This document shows positions 1 to 9,006 of a stretch of DNA of 48,936 nt, in pieces. The notes beneath the pieces were generated by a model. The model ran no database searches and was not told the origin of the DNA. It worked only from the letters and a program-made list of their open reading frames with translations. The first letter of the stretch is position 1; the number at the start of each line of letters is the position of its first letter. The translations under genes were made by a program, and so were the position numbers. Origin of the DNA: Gammaproteobacteria bacterium (GTDB lineage: Bacteria; Pseudomonadota; Gammaproteobacteria; GCA-002705445; GCA-002716945); the NCBI GenBank assembly GCA_018670435.1, contig JABHRC010000010.1, positions 1 to 48,936 of the forward strand, read 5' to 3'.

Positions 1-1107
1 GACTGCCTAGGTGGCATAAAGGATGTTAAATTCTATAATGCTGAGCAATATTATTTGGACAATTTCTCTAATTCTCAAAAAGATTTTTTAGCCTATACAG
101 TTAAATGCATTGTTTTATCAACAATGCCTAGATATATAATTGAAATAATCGCATTTGGTGGATTTTTTAGCGTGATACTTTATATGAAATTTATTGGGGC
201 TGATATATCACTACATTTGCCAATCATTAGCTTATTCATATTAGCTGCTTATAGATTATTACCTGCAATTAATCAAATATATTCTTTATCATCAAGCTTA
301 AGATTCCATATGCCTGCATTAGATATAATTCATCAAGTTGTTACTCTGAAAAGAAATCATATGCATAACTATAGTATTGAAAAAATAGGTCCTCAAATTA
401 TTTTTGATGATGTAAGTTTTTCATATAATAACCAAGATCCTGTACTATTAAACGTTAATCTTGAAATAAAATCGTCAACTATTAATGCTATAATTGGTGA
501 AACAGGTTCAGGAAAGACAACATTACTTGACTTACTACTGGGTTTTTATAAACCTACAAGTGGAAAAATAAAGATCAATGAGAATCTTGTTAATCATTCA
601 AACAATAAAATAAAAATAGGATATGTATCACAAAAAGTTTCTTTTGTAGACGATAGTGTAGCTAAGAATATTGCATTCGGTTTATCAAAAGATGAAATTA
701 ATATTGAGAAAATTAACAGACTTATTGATATTGTCATTTTGAAAGAAGTTATAAACATGTTACCCAATAAACTCAATGAAAAAATTGGAGAAGATGGTGC
801 AAAACTAAGTGGTGGTCAGCTTCAGAGAATTGGGATAGCGAGGGCTCTATATCTTGAACCCGAAATACTTGTTTTAGATGAAGCAACCAATGCATTAGAT
901 ATAAATACAGAGAGATTACTTTTTAATTCAATTAAAAAACATTTTAAAAATATTACTATTATTTGGATTACTCATAGAGCATCTTCACTATCACTATGCA
1001 ATAATATTTACCATTTAAATAAAAATAATATTAAGTTAGTTGATAATTTTAAAAATAATACAACTAATGACGAATATATTAATAAAATTTTGACAAAGGA
1101 GACATAA
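1..1107 (+). CDS. ABC transporter, PglK/MsbA-type glycolipid flippase (5' end missing)
   Basis: The reading frame is open from base 1, so the gene starts outside the window and only the last part of the membrane domain and the whole ATPase domain are present. The visible membrane part has two hydrophobic stretches (about bases 100-300). The ATPase domain shows a Walker A motif (GETGSGKT, bases 496-519), the signature LSGGQ (about 804-818) and Walker B with LDEAT (about 870-890). Single-chain ABC exporters of this kind (PglK, MsbA) flip lipid-linked glycans across the inner membrane. Being directly upstream of a sugar operon and in the absence of wzx, it is probably the exporter of the glycan made here. 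A lipid A or peptide exporter is less likely but possible. Confidence 0.88.
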   Translation, partial: DCLGGIKDVKFYNAEQYYLDNFSNSQKDFLAYTVKCIVLSTMPRYIIEIIAFGGFFSVILYMKFIGADISLHLPIISLFILAAYRLLPAINQIYSLSSSLRFHMPALDIIHQVVTLKRNHMHNYSIEKIGPQIIFDDVSFSYNNQDPVLLNVNLEIKSSTINAIIGETGSGKTTLLDLLLGFYKPTSGKIKINENLVNHSNNKIKIGYVSQKVSFVDDSVAKNIAFGLSKDEINIEKINRLIDIVILKEVINMLPNKLNEKIGEDGAKLSGGQLQRIGIARALYLEPEILVLDEATNALDINTERLLFNSIKKHFKNITIIWITHRASSLSLCNNIYHLNKNNIKLVDNFKNNTTNDEYINKILTKET

Positions 1108-1108
1108 G

Positions 1109-2122
1109 ATGCAATTTTTAAAAAATAAAAATGTATTAGTTACTGGGGCAGACGGTTTTATCGGCTCACATTTAGTGGAGCATCTAACTTCTTTAGGATG
1201 CAATGTTAAGGCTATGTGTATTTATAATTCTTTTAATTCATGGGGTTGGCTAGATACTCTAGATTCTACTATTACTAACAATATTAATATTACTTTAGGT
1301 GATATTAGAGATATTAAATCAGTAAATAATGCATGTAAAAATATAGATTATGTTTTTCACTTAGCCTCACTTATAGCAATCCCTCACTCATATAACTCCC
1401 CTTATTCATATCTTCAAACAAATGCTCTTGGGGCAATGAATATTATGGAAGCATGTTTGAGTAATAATGTGGAGCATGTTATACATACATCAACTAGCGA
1501 GGTATATGGAAATCTTGATAAAATGCCTATTAGTGAGAATGATCAAATATTTGCAAAATCACCATATTCAGCTACTAAGATTGCAGCTGATCAAATAGCT
1601 CATTCTTACTATAGCAGCTTTGATCTACCTGTATCAATCGTAAGACCATTTAATACATATGGCCCAAGACAGTCTAATAGAGCTATAATTCCAACAATCA
1701 TCACTCAAGTTCTTACTAATAATAAGTCTATTAAATTAGGCGCTTTATATCCAACCAGGGACTTTTCTTATATAAAAGACACAGTAAGAGGATTCATTTT
1801 AGCGGCAAAGTCTAAAAAAAGTATAGGAGAGACTATAAATATTGGATCTGGATATGAAATATCTATTGGAGATTTATATGATATTGTTTGCAAGATTACT
1901 AATATTGAACTTAAAGTTAAAAAAGATGCGTCTAGAGTAAGACCAAAAAAAGGCGAAGTATTTAGGCTGAAAGCAGATAATAGAAAAGCTAAAAAACTAA
2001 TCGGATGGACTCCGCAATATGCTAACCGCAAAGGATTAATCAAGGGGTTAAAAGAAACCATTGATTGGTTCAAAATTGATAGTAATTTGGTGAAATATAA
2101 ATCTGATAGGTACACTACATAA
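1109..2122 (+). CDS. legB: LegB-type NDP-N-acetylglucosamine 4,6-dehydratase
   Basis: An extended short-chain dehydrogenase/reductase of 337 residues. The NAD-binding motif TGADGFIG is at residues 12-19 and the catalytic pair Y153/K157 (YSATK) is clear, with TSTSEVYG before it. LegB removes water from NDP-GlcNAc to give the 4-keto-6-deoxy sugar, the first committed step of legionaminic acid synthesis. An AAGGAG ribosome site lies at 1096-1101, seven bases before the ATG. The next genes are legC, legG and legI, so the assignment rests on both sequence and context. In the Campylobacter pathway the substrate is GDP-linked, and the ptmE-like gene downstream suggests the same here (inference). Confidence 0.88.
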   Translation: MQFLKNKNVLVTGADGFIGSHLVEHLTSLGCNVKAMCIYNSFNSWGWLDTLDSTITNNINITLGDIRDIKSVNNACKNIDYVFHLASLIAIPHSYNSPYSYLQTNALGAMNIMEACLSNNVEHVIHTSTSEVYGNLDKMPISENDQIFAKSPYSATKIAADQIAHSYYSSFDLPVSIVRPFNTYGPRQSNRAIIPTIITQVLTNNKSIKLGALYPTRDFSYIKDTVRGFILAAKSKKSIGETINIGSGYEISIGDLYDIVCKITNIELKVKKDASRVRPKKGEVFRLKADNRKAKKLIGWTPQYANRKGLIKGLKETIDWFKIDSNLVKYKSDRYTT

Positions 2123-2124
2123 TA

Positions 2125-3273
2125 ATGATTAATCACATAATTGATAAAATAAAATCTTGTTTACCAGATAAGTATAAACAATTAGATATACATGAACCAT
2201 CCTTTCAAAGGAAAGATATTGATAATGTTGCTAAGTGTATTGAATCAACTTATGTTTCAACAAAGGGAAAATATATTGATCATTTTACTGAAAAGTTGAC
2301 AAAAGTTACCGGATCTAAAAATATCTTATTGACCAATAGTGGTACTTCAGCACTATTTTTATCATTAAAAACTATAAATATTGATAGTTGTGAAGTATTA
2401 ATGCCATCTATGACTTTTGTTGCCACCGCAAACTCAGTGATAGACGCAGGTGGTATACCAAATTTTATCGATAGTTCTTCAGAATCTCTTAATGCATGTC
2501 CCATTAGTATAGAAAAATATTTGAAAAGCATAGCGACTTATAAAAATAAATTATGTTTAAATAAATTTACTGGTAGAGTAATTAAGGCTTTAATTGTTGT
2601 GCATGCATATGGTGAACCAGCAAACTTAACTGCAATAAAAAGAATTACAAAGAAATATAATATTCAAGTCATAGAAGATGGTGCTGGGGCCCTCGGTTCC
2701 CATGTAAATGATAAGCATATAGGCTTGAGTAGTAGATTTTGTATCTTGAGTTTTAATGGAAATAAGATAGTTACTACAGGTATGGGTGGAGCAATATTAA
2801 TTAAAAATAAAAAAGATTACGAGTCTATAAAGCATTTGATTAGTACTGCTAGAGTACCCCATCCATGGAAAGTTGAGCATGATAAGGCAGGCTATAATCT
2901 TAGGATGGCAAATATAAATGCAGCATTAGGCGATGGTCAACTCTCACGTATTAGGAGTATATTAAATAATAAGAAAAAATTACATAGTAAATATAGGAAT
3001 GCTTTTCATGATAATAAATATTGTTTTCTACATGAATACAACAGCTCCATCAAACCTAATCATTGGATCACAAATTTATATCTAAAAGAGAAATATAAAA
3101 AATATCATCAAGTATTAATAGAAGCATTACACAAAGAAAATATCATGGTAAGGGAGTTATGGAAGCCACAGCATTTGAACAATATGTATAGAAAGATGCC
3201 TAAGTCAACTATTGTTAATGCTAATAAACATTGGAAAACAGGAATTAGTTTACCAAGCTCCTATTATAAATGA
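2125..3273 (+). CDS. legC: LegC-type PLP-dependent sugar 4-aminotransferase
   Basis: A DegT/DnrJ/EryC1-fold aminotransferase of 382 residues. The PLP lysine is K214 in SFNGNK, followed by TTGMGG, and the ring-nitrogen aspartate is D185 in EDGAGALG. It is expected to aminate C4 of the 4-keto sugar made by LegB. It starts two bases after the legB stop and its stop overlaps the ATG of legG (ATGA), so translation is likely coupled. The position between legB and legG/legI supports LegC rather than a perosamine-type enzyme. Confidence 0.87.
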   Translation: MINHIIDKIKSCLPDKYKQLDIHEPSFQRKDIDNVAKCIESTYVSTKGKYIDHFTEKLTKVTGSKNILLTNSGTSALFLSLKTINIDSCEVLMPSMTFVATANSVIDAGGIPNFIDSSSESLNACPISIEKYLKSIATYKNKLCLNKFTGRVIKALIVVHAYGEPANLTAIKRITKKYNIQVIEDGAGALGSHVNDKHIGLSSRFCILSFNGNKIVTTGMGGAILIKNKKDYESIKHLISTARVPHPWKVEHDKAGYNLRMANINAALGDGQLSRIRSILNNKKKLHSKYRNAFHDNKYCFLHEYNSSIKPNHWITNLYLKEKYKKYHQVLIEALHKENIMVRELWKPQHLNNMYRKMPKSTIVNANKHWKTGISLPSSYYK

Positions 3274-4418
3274 ATATTAAACGCAAAATTTGCATCGTGT
3301 CATCAAGTAGAGCTGACTATAACCATTTGTATACATTAATGTTAGGAGTTAAAAAATCAAAGAATCTTAAGCTACAACTAATTGTAACAGGCATGCATCT
3401 TCTGCCTAAGTATGGCTCGACTTATAAGGAAATATTAACAGATGGTTTTACTATTGATGGAAAAATTAAATCGCATCAAAGTAATACTAATGATAATGAC
3501 ATATTAGGATCTATTTCATGTCAAATTGGAAATTGTTCTAAAACTTTAAATAAACTCAAACCAGATATAATTGTTTTATTGGGAGATAGATATGATATTT
3601 TGCCAATAGCGATTGCCTGCCATATAATGGGTATACCATTGGCTCATATTCATGGCGGAGAAGTGACTTATGGAGTAATAGATGATTCCATAAGACATAT
3701 GATAACTAAAATGGCTGATATACATTTTGTTGCAAGCACTAGCTTTAAAAAAAGAGTTATGCAGTTAGGTGAGAATTCAAAAAATATATTCAACATTGGC
3801 TCATTAGGTATAGATGCAATGAAGAATCTAGTATTCAAGAAAAAAGAAGATACATATAAAATATATAACATACCAATTTCAAAAAAATACTTAGTAGTAT
3901 CAATACACCCAGAAACTATAAATAAACGCAATGATCAAATGATAAATAGTTTATTAAAAGCATTAGATTCATATCAAGAATATTTCTTCATATTTACATA
4001 TCCAAACTCTGATACAGGCAGTAACGAAATATTAAATGCCATTAAAGAATTTGTTAACAATAATAAATCATCATTTTTGATTAAATCAGCAGGAAGAATA
4101 GATTATTTGAGTCTCTTAAAATACTCTATAGGCCTTATAGGAAATTCATCATCTGGATTAGTGGAGGCCCCTGCACTAAATGTACCATCTATAAACATAG
4201 GTGATAGACAGTCTGGTAGGCCAAACGCAAAATCTGTTATATCTTGTAAGAGTTCGAGACAAGATATTGTTAAATCAATTAAGAAACTTAATGGTACAAA
4301 GAAAAATAAAAGCATATCATACAAAGGCAAGAATAAAATTGAAAAAGTATTAAAAGTGCTATCAACAACTGAATTAAGCAATATTAAGTTGAAAAAGTTT
4401 TATGATATTAATCAATAA
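3270..4418 (+). CDS. legG: LegG-type NDP-sugar 2-epimerase, hydrolysing (NeuC family)
   Basis: A 382-residue GT-B-fold epimerase of the NeuC/LegG family. Typical motifs are SSSRADY (11-17), LGDRYD (104-109), IHGGEVT (127-133) and, near the C-terminus, GNSSSGLVEAP. The enzyme releases the NDP and inverts C2 to give 2,4-diacetamido-2,4,6-trideoxymannose, the substrate of LegI. The ATG overlaps the legC stop by four bases. Its own 3' end overlaps legI by 17 bases, as is common in tightly packed operons. Confidence 0.88.
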   Translation: MNIKRKICIVSSSRADYNHLYTLMLGVKKSKNLKLQLIVTGMHLLPKYGSTYKEILTDGFTIDGKIKSHQSNTNDNDILGSISCQIGNCSKTLNKLKPDIIVLLGDRYDILPIAIACHIMGIPLAHIHGGEVTYGVIDDSIRHMITKMADIHFVASTSFKKRVMQLGENSKNIFNIGSLGIDAMKNLVFKKKEDTYKIYNIPISKKYLVVSIHPETINKRNDQMINSLLKALDSYQEYFFIFTYPNSDTGSNEILNAIKEFVNNNKSSFLIKSAGRIDYLSLLKYSIGLIGNSSSGLVEAPALNVPSINIGDRQSGRPNAKSVISCKSSRQDIVKSIKKLNGTKKNKSISYKGKNKIEKVLKVLSTTELSNIKLKKFYDINQ

Positions 4419-5505
4419 TAAAAAAGTATATATTATCGCAGAAATAGGTGTAAACCATAATGGTTCACTAACAAGAGCTAAAAAAATGATCAAAGCATGT
4501 AAAGTAGTTGGTGCCGATGCCGTTAAGTTTCAAACATATAAAGCAATTAATGTCGCCGACACACTTGTTTCTAAAGCTGAATATCAAAAAAAAGATAATA
4601 AAAAAGATTCCCAATATGAAATGCTGAAAAAGTATGAATTAAATGACAAAGACTTTATTATATTGCATGAATATGCAAAAAACCTTAACATAGATTTCAT
4701 TTCTACGGCGGTAGATACTATAAGCCTGAGATTTTTAATTTCTAAATTAAAACTTAAAACAATAAAGATAGGATCATCAGATCTAACAAATATACAGTTA
4801 TTATTAAAGGCAGGAAGAACAAAAAAGAATATTATAATTTCATGTGGTTTGGCTAATATCGACAATATAGATATAGCTTTATCTGCTCTCTGTTATGGAT
4901 ATGTAAATAAAGATTTTAATTTTAACTATAAAAGAGATCAGAAATTATATTTAAAACACGATAAATATTTATCTACTAAAGTTTCATTGCTACATTGTAC
5001 AACGGACTATCCCGCATTAATTGATGAGTTAAATTTAAATGTAATACATACTCTAAAAGATAGATATAAAACTTCGATTGGTTATTCTGACCATTCAAAT
5101 AACCTTATCACTCCAATAATTGCAACATCTAAAAAAATATCTATGATTGAAGTGCATGTGACACAAAATAAATTATTAAAAGGGCCTGACCATAAAAGCT
5201 CTTTAAATTTTAAAGAATTTTCTCAATATATTAAAAATGTTAGAAAAACTGAGTTAATGTCTGGCTCTCATTCTAAAAAAGTTACTCCTTCTGAGAAAAG
5301 GAATCTAGCTTCGGTACGTAAGAAACTCGTTTATAAAAATAATTTAACAAAAGGTCATAAGATAACTGATAGTGACTTAACTGCCAAACGAACTAAGTCG
5401 GGTGTTTCAGCATTAGAATTTAGCAATGTAATTAATTGCACTTTATTGAAAAATATTAAGAAAAATTCGATCGTTAGATTAAGTGATTATTTAAAAAAAA
5501 CATGA
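4402..5505 (+). CDS. legI: N,N'-diacetyllegionaminate synthase (NeuB family)
   Basis: A 367-residue PEP-dependent nonulosonate synthase. The N-terminal TIM barrel begins with IIAEIGVNHNG (11-21), including the metal- and substrate-binding E14, N18 and H19, and has YSDHS in the middle. An antifreeze-like SAF domain follows at about 300-365. It condenses PEP with the mannose-configured sugar from LegG to form legionaminic acid. A second, quite different NeuB homologue occurs at 26240, so the window has two nonulosonate synthases. The ATG at 4402 fits the family start; overlap with legG is 17 bases. Confidence 0.88.
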   Translation: MILINNKKVYIIAEIGVNHNGSLTRAKKMIKACKVVGADAVKFQTYKAINVADTLVSKAEYQKKDNKKDSQYEMLKKYELNDKDFIILHEYAKNLNIDFISTAVDTISLRFLISKLKLKTIKIGSSDLTNIQLLLKAGRTKKNIIISCGLANIDNIDIALSALCYGYVNKDFNFNYKRDQKLYLKHDKYLSTKVSLLHCTTDYPALIDELNLNVIHTLKDRYKTSIGYSDHSNNLITPIIATSKKISMIEVHVTQNKLLKGPDHKSSLNFKEFSQYIKNVRKTELMSGSHSKKVTPSEKRNLASVRKKLVYKNNLTKGHKITDSDLTAKRTKSGVSALEFSNVINCTLLKNIKKNSIVRLSDYLKKT

Positions 5506-6518
5506 ATAATCTTAAATCAAATATAATTGGAATTGATAGTGACATGGCATTGGCAATTGAGTCTCTTCAAAAATCTATTATTAAATTAGTGCTAATAGTT
5601 GAAAGTAATAAACTAATTGGGACAATTACTGACGGTGACATAAGAAGAGCTTTATTGAGCGGTAAGAATCTTCAAACTAGTTGTAAAGATGTAATGAATT
5701 TGGATCCTAAATGCGCCTTGGTAGATGACTATAAGAATATAAACAAATTATTGATTTCTTATAAATATATACCATTAATAGATCGTAATAATAACATTAT
5801 TGATATTATTACGAATGAAAATGCACCGCAAAGTTATTCGTTGACAAATCCAGTGATTATTATGGCGGGTGGAGAAGGAAAAAGGCTTCTGCCTCTAACA
5901 TTAAACACTCCTAAACCACTTTTACCTGTTAATCAAAAACCACTAATCCATGAAATCGTAAACAAGCTTGACCAGCATGGGCTGAAAGAGATATATATTT
6001 CAATATTTTATAAGGCTGAAATGGTTAAAAAATACTTTAATAGTTTAAATGATACTCGATTCAACATTAAGTTTCTAGAAGAAGAGAAACCTTTGGGCAC
6101 AGCTGGATGTTTATATTTATTGAAGAATAAAAAAATTACAGATCCTATAATTATCATAAATGGTGATGTTCTCACTGATATGGATTATCGTCAGTTGATT
6201 GACTACCATAATAAGTCAAATAAACTTATTACAGTCTGCGCTGCGATATATGACATTCAAATTCCATTTGGAACCATAGAGTTAGATGAAGATAAATTAT
6301 CAAATATTGTTGAAAAACCAATTAAGAAGTATTTGATAAATGCTGGAATTTATATACTTAATCCTGAGCTATTGAATGATCTACAGGATAATACTGTTAT
6401 TAATATGACTGATATTATTGCCAAGAATATTAAAAAAGATTCTGTTGGTATATTCCCATTACATGAGCAGTGGCTAGATATTGGGAGCCATAAAGATTAT
6501 GAAAAAGCTCAAAAATAA
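5502..6518 (+). CDS. ptmE: CBS-domain sugar-1-phosphate nucleotidyltransferase, PtmE-like
   Basis: Two CBS motifs (about residues 5-110, with TDGDIRRALL at 43-52) precede a nucleotidyltransferase domain whose signature MAGGEGKRL (121-129) and TPKPLLPV (136-143) are intact. In Campylobacter, PtmE is the glucosamine-1-phosphate guanylyltransferase that commits GDP-sugars to legionaminic acid. The same order of ptmE, ptmF, legF, ptmA is seen here, which supports a GDP-linked route (inference). The CBS pair probably senses an adenine nucleotide or a pathway metabolite. The ATG overlaps the legI stop (ATGA). Confidence 0.82.
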   Translation: MNNLKSNIIGIDSDMALAIESLQKSIIKLVLIVESNKLIGTITDGDIRRALLSGKNLQTSCKDVMNLDPKCALVDDYKNINKLLISYKYIPLIDRNNNIIDIITNENAPQSYSLTNPVIIMAGGEGKRLLPLTLNTPKPLLPVNQKPLIHEIVNKLDQHGLKEIYISIFYKAEMVKKYFNSLNDTRFNIKFLEEEKPLGTAGCLYLLKNKKITDPIIIINGDVLTDMDYRQLIDYHNKSNKLITVCAAIYDIQIPFGTIELDEDKLSNIVEKPIKKYLINAGIYILNPELLNDLQDNTVINMTDIIAKNIKKDSVGIFPLHEQWLDIGSHKDYEKAQK

Positions 6519-7527
6519 TCAAGAAGGTTATGCTGCAGACTATTTGGTCATAGGCACAGGTAATATCGCATTACGGCATATAGATAATATTATAAATATG
6601 TCTAATAAAAAATCAATTTATGTTTGCAAGAGGTTTGGCATTAAACTAAATCGAATGTTAAATGAAAAAGATATACATATTGTTGATAACTTAAAAAATA
6701 TTTACCCTAAGAGTAAAAAATCTATTGCAGTTATATGTTCAGCAGCTTCGAACCATGTTGCTGATGCAGTAGTTTTAGCAAGAAAAGGTTTTAATATCTT
6801 TTTAGAAAAACCATTAACGATTCCCGACATAAAAATTAATAAATTAATTAAGATATGCAATGATAATAAACTAAAAACATTAGTTGGTTACAACATGAGG
6901 TTTACAAATCGTATTAAAAGTATTTTTAATATTATAAAAAATAGAAAATATGGCGCGATTAAAGAAATCGATATATGTGTTGAAACTGATTTTAGAAAAT
7001 GGAGAAAAGGATTAAATTACAAAGATTCTGTATCTTTTAATAAAGATCTAGGTGGTGGTGTAATTAATGAATTAAGTCATGAAATTGATTATTTATACTT
7101 ATTATTTGGTAAGCCAAGCAAAGTTATGGTCAATAATAACACTATCAAAGATAGTCAATATAATATTGAGACTCATATCATTGCGACCTTTGAATATAGT
7201 AAAAACATGCCTATTGTCAGGATGAATCTGAATATGATCTCCACAAAGGAGAAAAGGTATTGCAAGATCTACTTCGAAAAATCAACTATTGAAGTTAATC
7301 ATATAATGAACTCTTTAATGATTAAAACTGGTAAACAAGAAAAACTGAAAATATTTAAAGATAAAATAAATGATTCATATGTCAGAGAATTAAATGATCT
7401 TATTAAATCAATAGAAAATAATACCACCTCTAAGTTAACGATAGAAGAATGTAAAAATACACAATTTATAATTAATGCAATGCAAAAATCTTTAAAATCA
7501 AATAAAACAGAGGCGATAAGTCAATGA
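6499..7527 (+). CDS. ptmF: Gfo/Idh/MocA-family oxidoreductase, PtmF-like
   Basis: An NAD(P)-dependent oxidoreductase of 342 residues from the ATG at 6499; a TTG at 6481 would add six residues and is less likely. The N-terminal Rossmann motif is VIGTGNIALRH, and LEKPL is the family EKP motif. The C-terminal half resembles the Gfo/Idh substrate domain. It occupies the place of Campylobacter ptmF, whose exact reaction is not well established; a part in supplying the glucosamine precursor has been proposed. It overlaps the ptmE-like gene by 20 bases. Confidence 0.78.
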   Translation: MKKLKNNQEGYAADYLVIGTGNIALRHIDNIINMSNKKSIYVCKRFGIKLNRMLNEKDIHIVDNLKNIYPKSKKSIAVICSAASNHVADAVVLARKGFNIFLEKPLTIPDIKINKLIKICNDNKLKTLVGYNMRFTNRIKSIFNIIKNRKYGAIKEIDICVETDFRKWRKGLNYKDSVSFNKDLGGGVINELSHEIDYLYLLFGKPSKVMVNNNTIKDSQYNIETHIIATFEYSKNMPIVRMNLNMISTKEKRYCKIYFEKSTIEVNHIMNSLMIKTGKQEKLKIFKDKINDSYVRELNDLIKSIENNTTSKLTIEECKNTQFIINAMQKSLKSNKTEAISQ

Positions 7528-8219
7528 AAAAAGTTGCATTTATTTTTGCCAGAGGTGGATCAAAAGGTTTGCCTGGAAAGAATATGAAACTATTTTCAGG
7601 AAAACCACTTATTGCTCATACAATAATTAAAGCGATTGAATCAAATCTCTTTTCGGACATTGTTGTATCAACTGATTGCGAGGAAATAGCTAAAACATCA
7701 TTAGAATATGGTGCCAGTGTACCATTCATGCGTCCGTCTAATCTTGCCGGAGATACAACAGATGAGTGGATATGTTGGCAACATGCGGTTAAAAACTATT
7801 TAAAAGATATCGATTTATTTATTACATTACCATGTACATCTCCACTTAGAAATTATAAAACTATTGAGAAAATGATTGATTGCTATACATCTAATAATTT
7901 TGATGCTGTTTTAGGTATTACCAAGAGTAATCACTCACCAAATTTCAATATAGTAGTTAAAAATGATGAGGGCATAGTTCAAATTATGAATCAAAGTAAA
8001 AAACAAATTAACAGAAGACAAGATGCAGAAGAATGTTATATGATTACCACTTATGCTTATATAACAAGCCCTGATTATATAACTAGTTCTAATAGTTTAT
8101 TTGATGGGAAAATTCGAGGTTTTGAGGTTCCTAGGGATGAGAGCGTTGATATAGATGATCAGTATGATTTTGATATAGCTTCCTACATATATAGTAAGAA
8201 TAATGAATATAAAAATTGA
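7524..8219 (+). CDS. legF: CMP-N,N'-diacetyllegionaminic acid synthetase
   Basis: A 231-residue cytidylyltransferase of the NeuA/LegF family. The CTP-binding motif FARGGSKGLPGKN is at residues 8-20, VSTDCEEIA follows, and a conserved QDAEECYM stretch binds the sugar acid. It activates legionaminic acid with CTP. It is in the ptmB/legF position between ptmF- and ptmA-like genes. A second CMP-sugar synthetase is at 28137. The ATG overlaps the preceding stop (ATGA). Confidence 0.87.
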   Translation: MKKVAFIFARGGSKGLPGKNMKLFSGKPLIAHTIIKAIESNLFSDIVVSTDCEEIAKTSLEYGASVPFMRPSNLAGDTTDEWICWQHAVKNYLKDIDLFITLPCTSPLRNYKTIEKMIDCYTSNNFDAVLGITKSNHSPNFNIVVKNDEGIVQIMNQSKKQINRRQDAEECYMITTYAYITSPDYITSSNSLFDGKIRGFEVPRDESVDIDDQYDFDIASYIYSKNNEYKN

Positions 8220-9006
8220 AAATTTAAATCTAAGCAAGAAAACATCCATAATTACTGGTGGTGCAGGCCATCTAGGCATGTGTATAGCAGATAAATTATC
8301 GTTATGTGGGTCAAATCTGATACTTATTGATCTCGATGAGAAAAGTCTTAATAAAGCAAAAAAGAAGCTTGAGAAAAAAAATAGGATTAAGGTAAGAACT
8401 TTTCCTCTAGATTTGACAAATAAAAAAGAAAGAATAGATTGTATAAAATTAATAAAGAAAGAATATAAGGTTATAGATATAATGGTCAATTCAATTGGGA
8501 TGGTCGGTACTGATAACATGAAAGGCTGGAATGAAAGTTTTGAAAATCAATGTTATGATGCATGGAATAAAGCTATAGATACAAATTTAACTTCAATTTT
8601 CTTTCTGATACAAGGCATCTATAAAATAATGAAAAAATCAAAGAATGCGTCTATCATAAACGTATCTTCAATATATGGTGTTAATGCTCCTGACTGGGAT
8701 CTTTACAAAGGTACCGCTATAAATAATCCAGCGGCTTACTCAGTTTCGAAAGCTGGTTTAATTTATATGACTAAATGGCTAGCTTCTACATTGGCACCTA
8801 ATATCAGAGTTAATGCAGTATCGCCAGGTGGAATTGAGAGAAGCCAAGAAAAATATTTTATAAAGAAATATAATAAAAAAACTTTATTAAACCGTATGGC
8901 AACTGAATCTGATGTATCGGAGCCAGTGCTCTTTTTAGCTAGCAATATGTCATCATATATAACTGGTCAAAATTTAATAATAGATGGCGGTTGGACTATA
9001 AAATAA
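8203..9006 (+). CDS. ptmA: Short-chain dehydrogenase/reductase, PtmA-like
   Basis: A classical SDR of 267 residues with the cofactor motif TGGAGHLG at about 18-25, the VNSIG stretch, the INVSSIYG serine region and the YSVSK active site. PtmA of Campylobacter is an SDR at the same place in the legionaminic cluster and is thought to act early, in supply of the glucosamine precursor, together with PtmF. The reaction here is not proven. It overlaps legF by 17 bases; its stop overlaps the next ATG by one base. Confidence 0.78.
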   Translation: MNIKIENLNLSKKTSIITGGAGHLGMCIADKLSLCGSNLILIDLDEKSLNKAKKKLEKKNRIKVRTFPLDLTNKKERIDCIKLIKKEYKVIDIMVNSIGMVGTDNMKGWNESFENQCYDAWNKAIDTNLTSIFFLIQGIYKIMKKSKNASIINVSSIYGVNAPDWDLYKGTAINNPAAYSVSKAGLIYMTKWLASTLAPNIRVNAVSPGGIERSQEKYFIKKYNKKTLLNRMATESDVSEPVLFLASNMSSYITGQNLIIDGGWTIK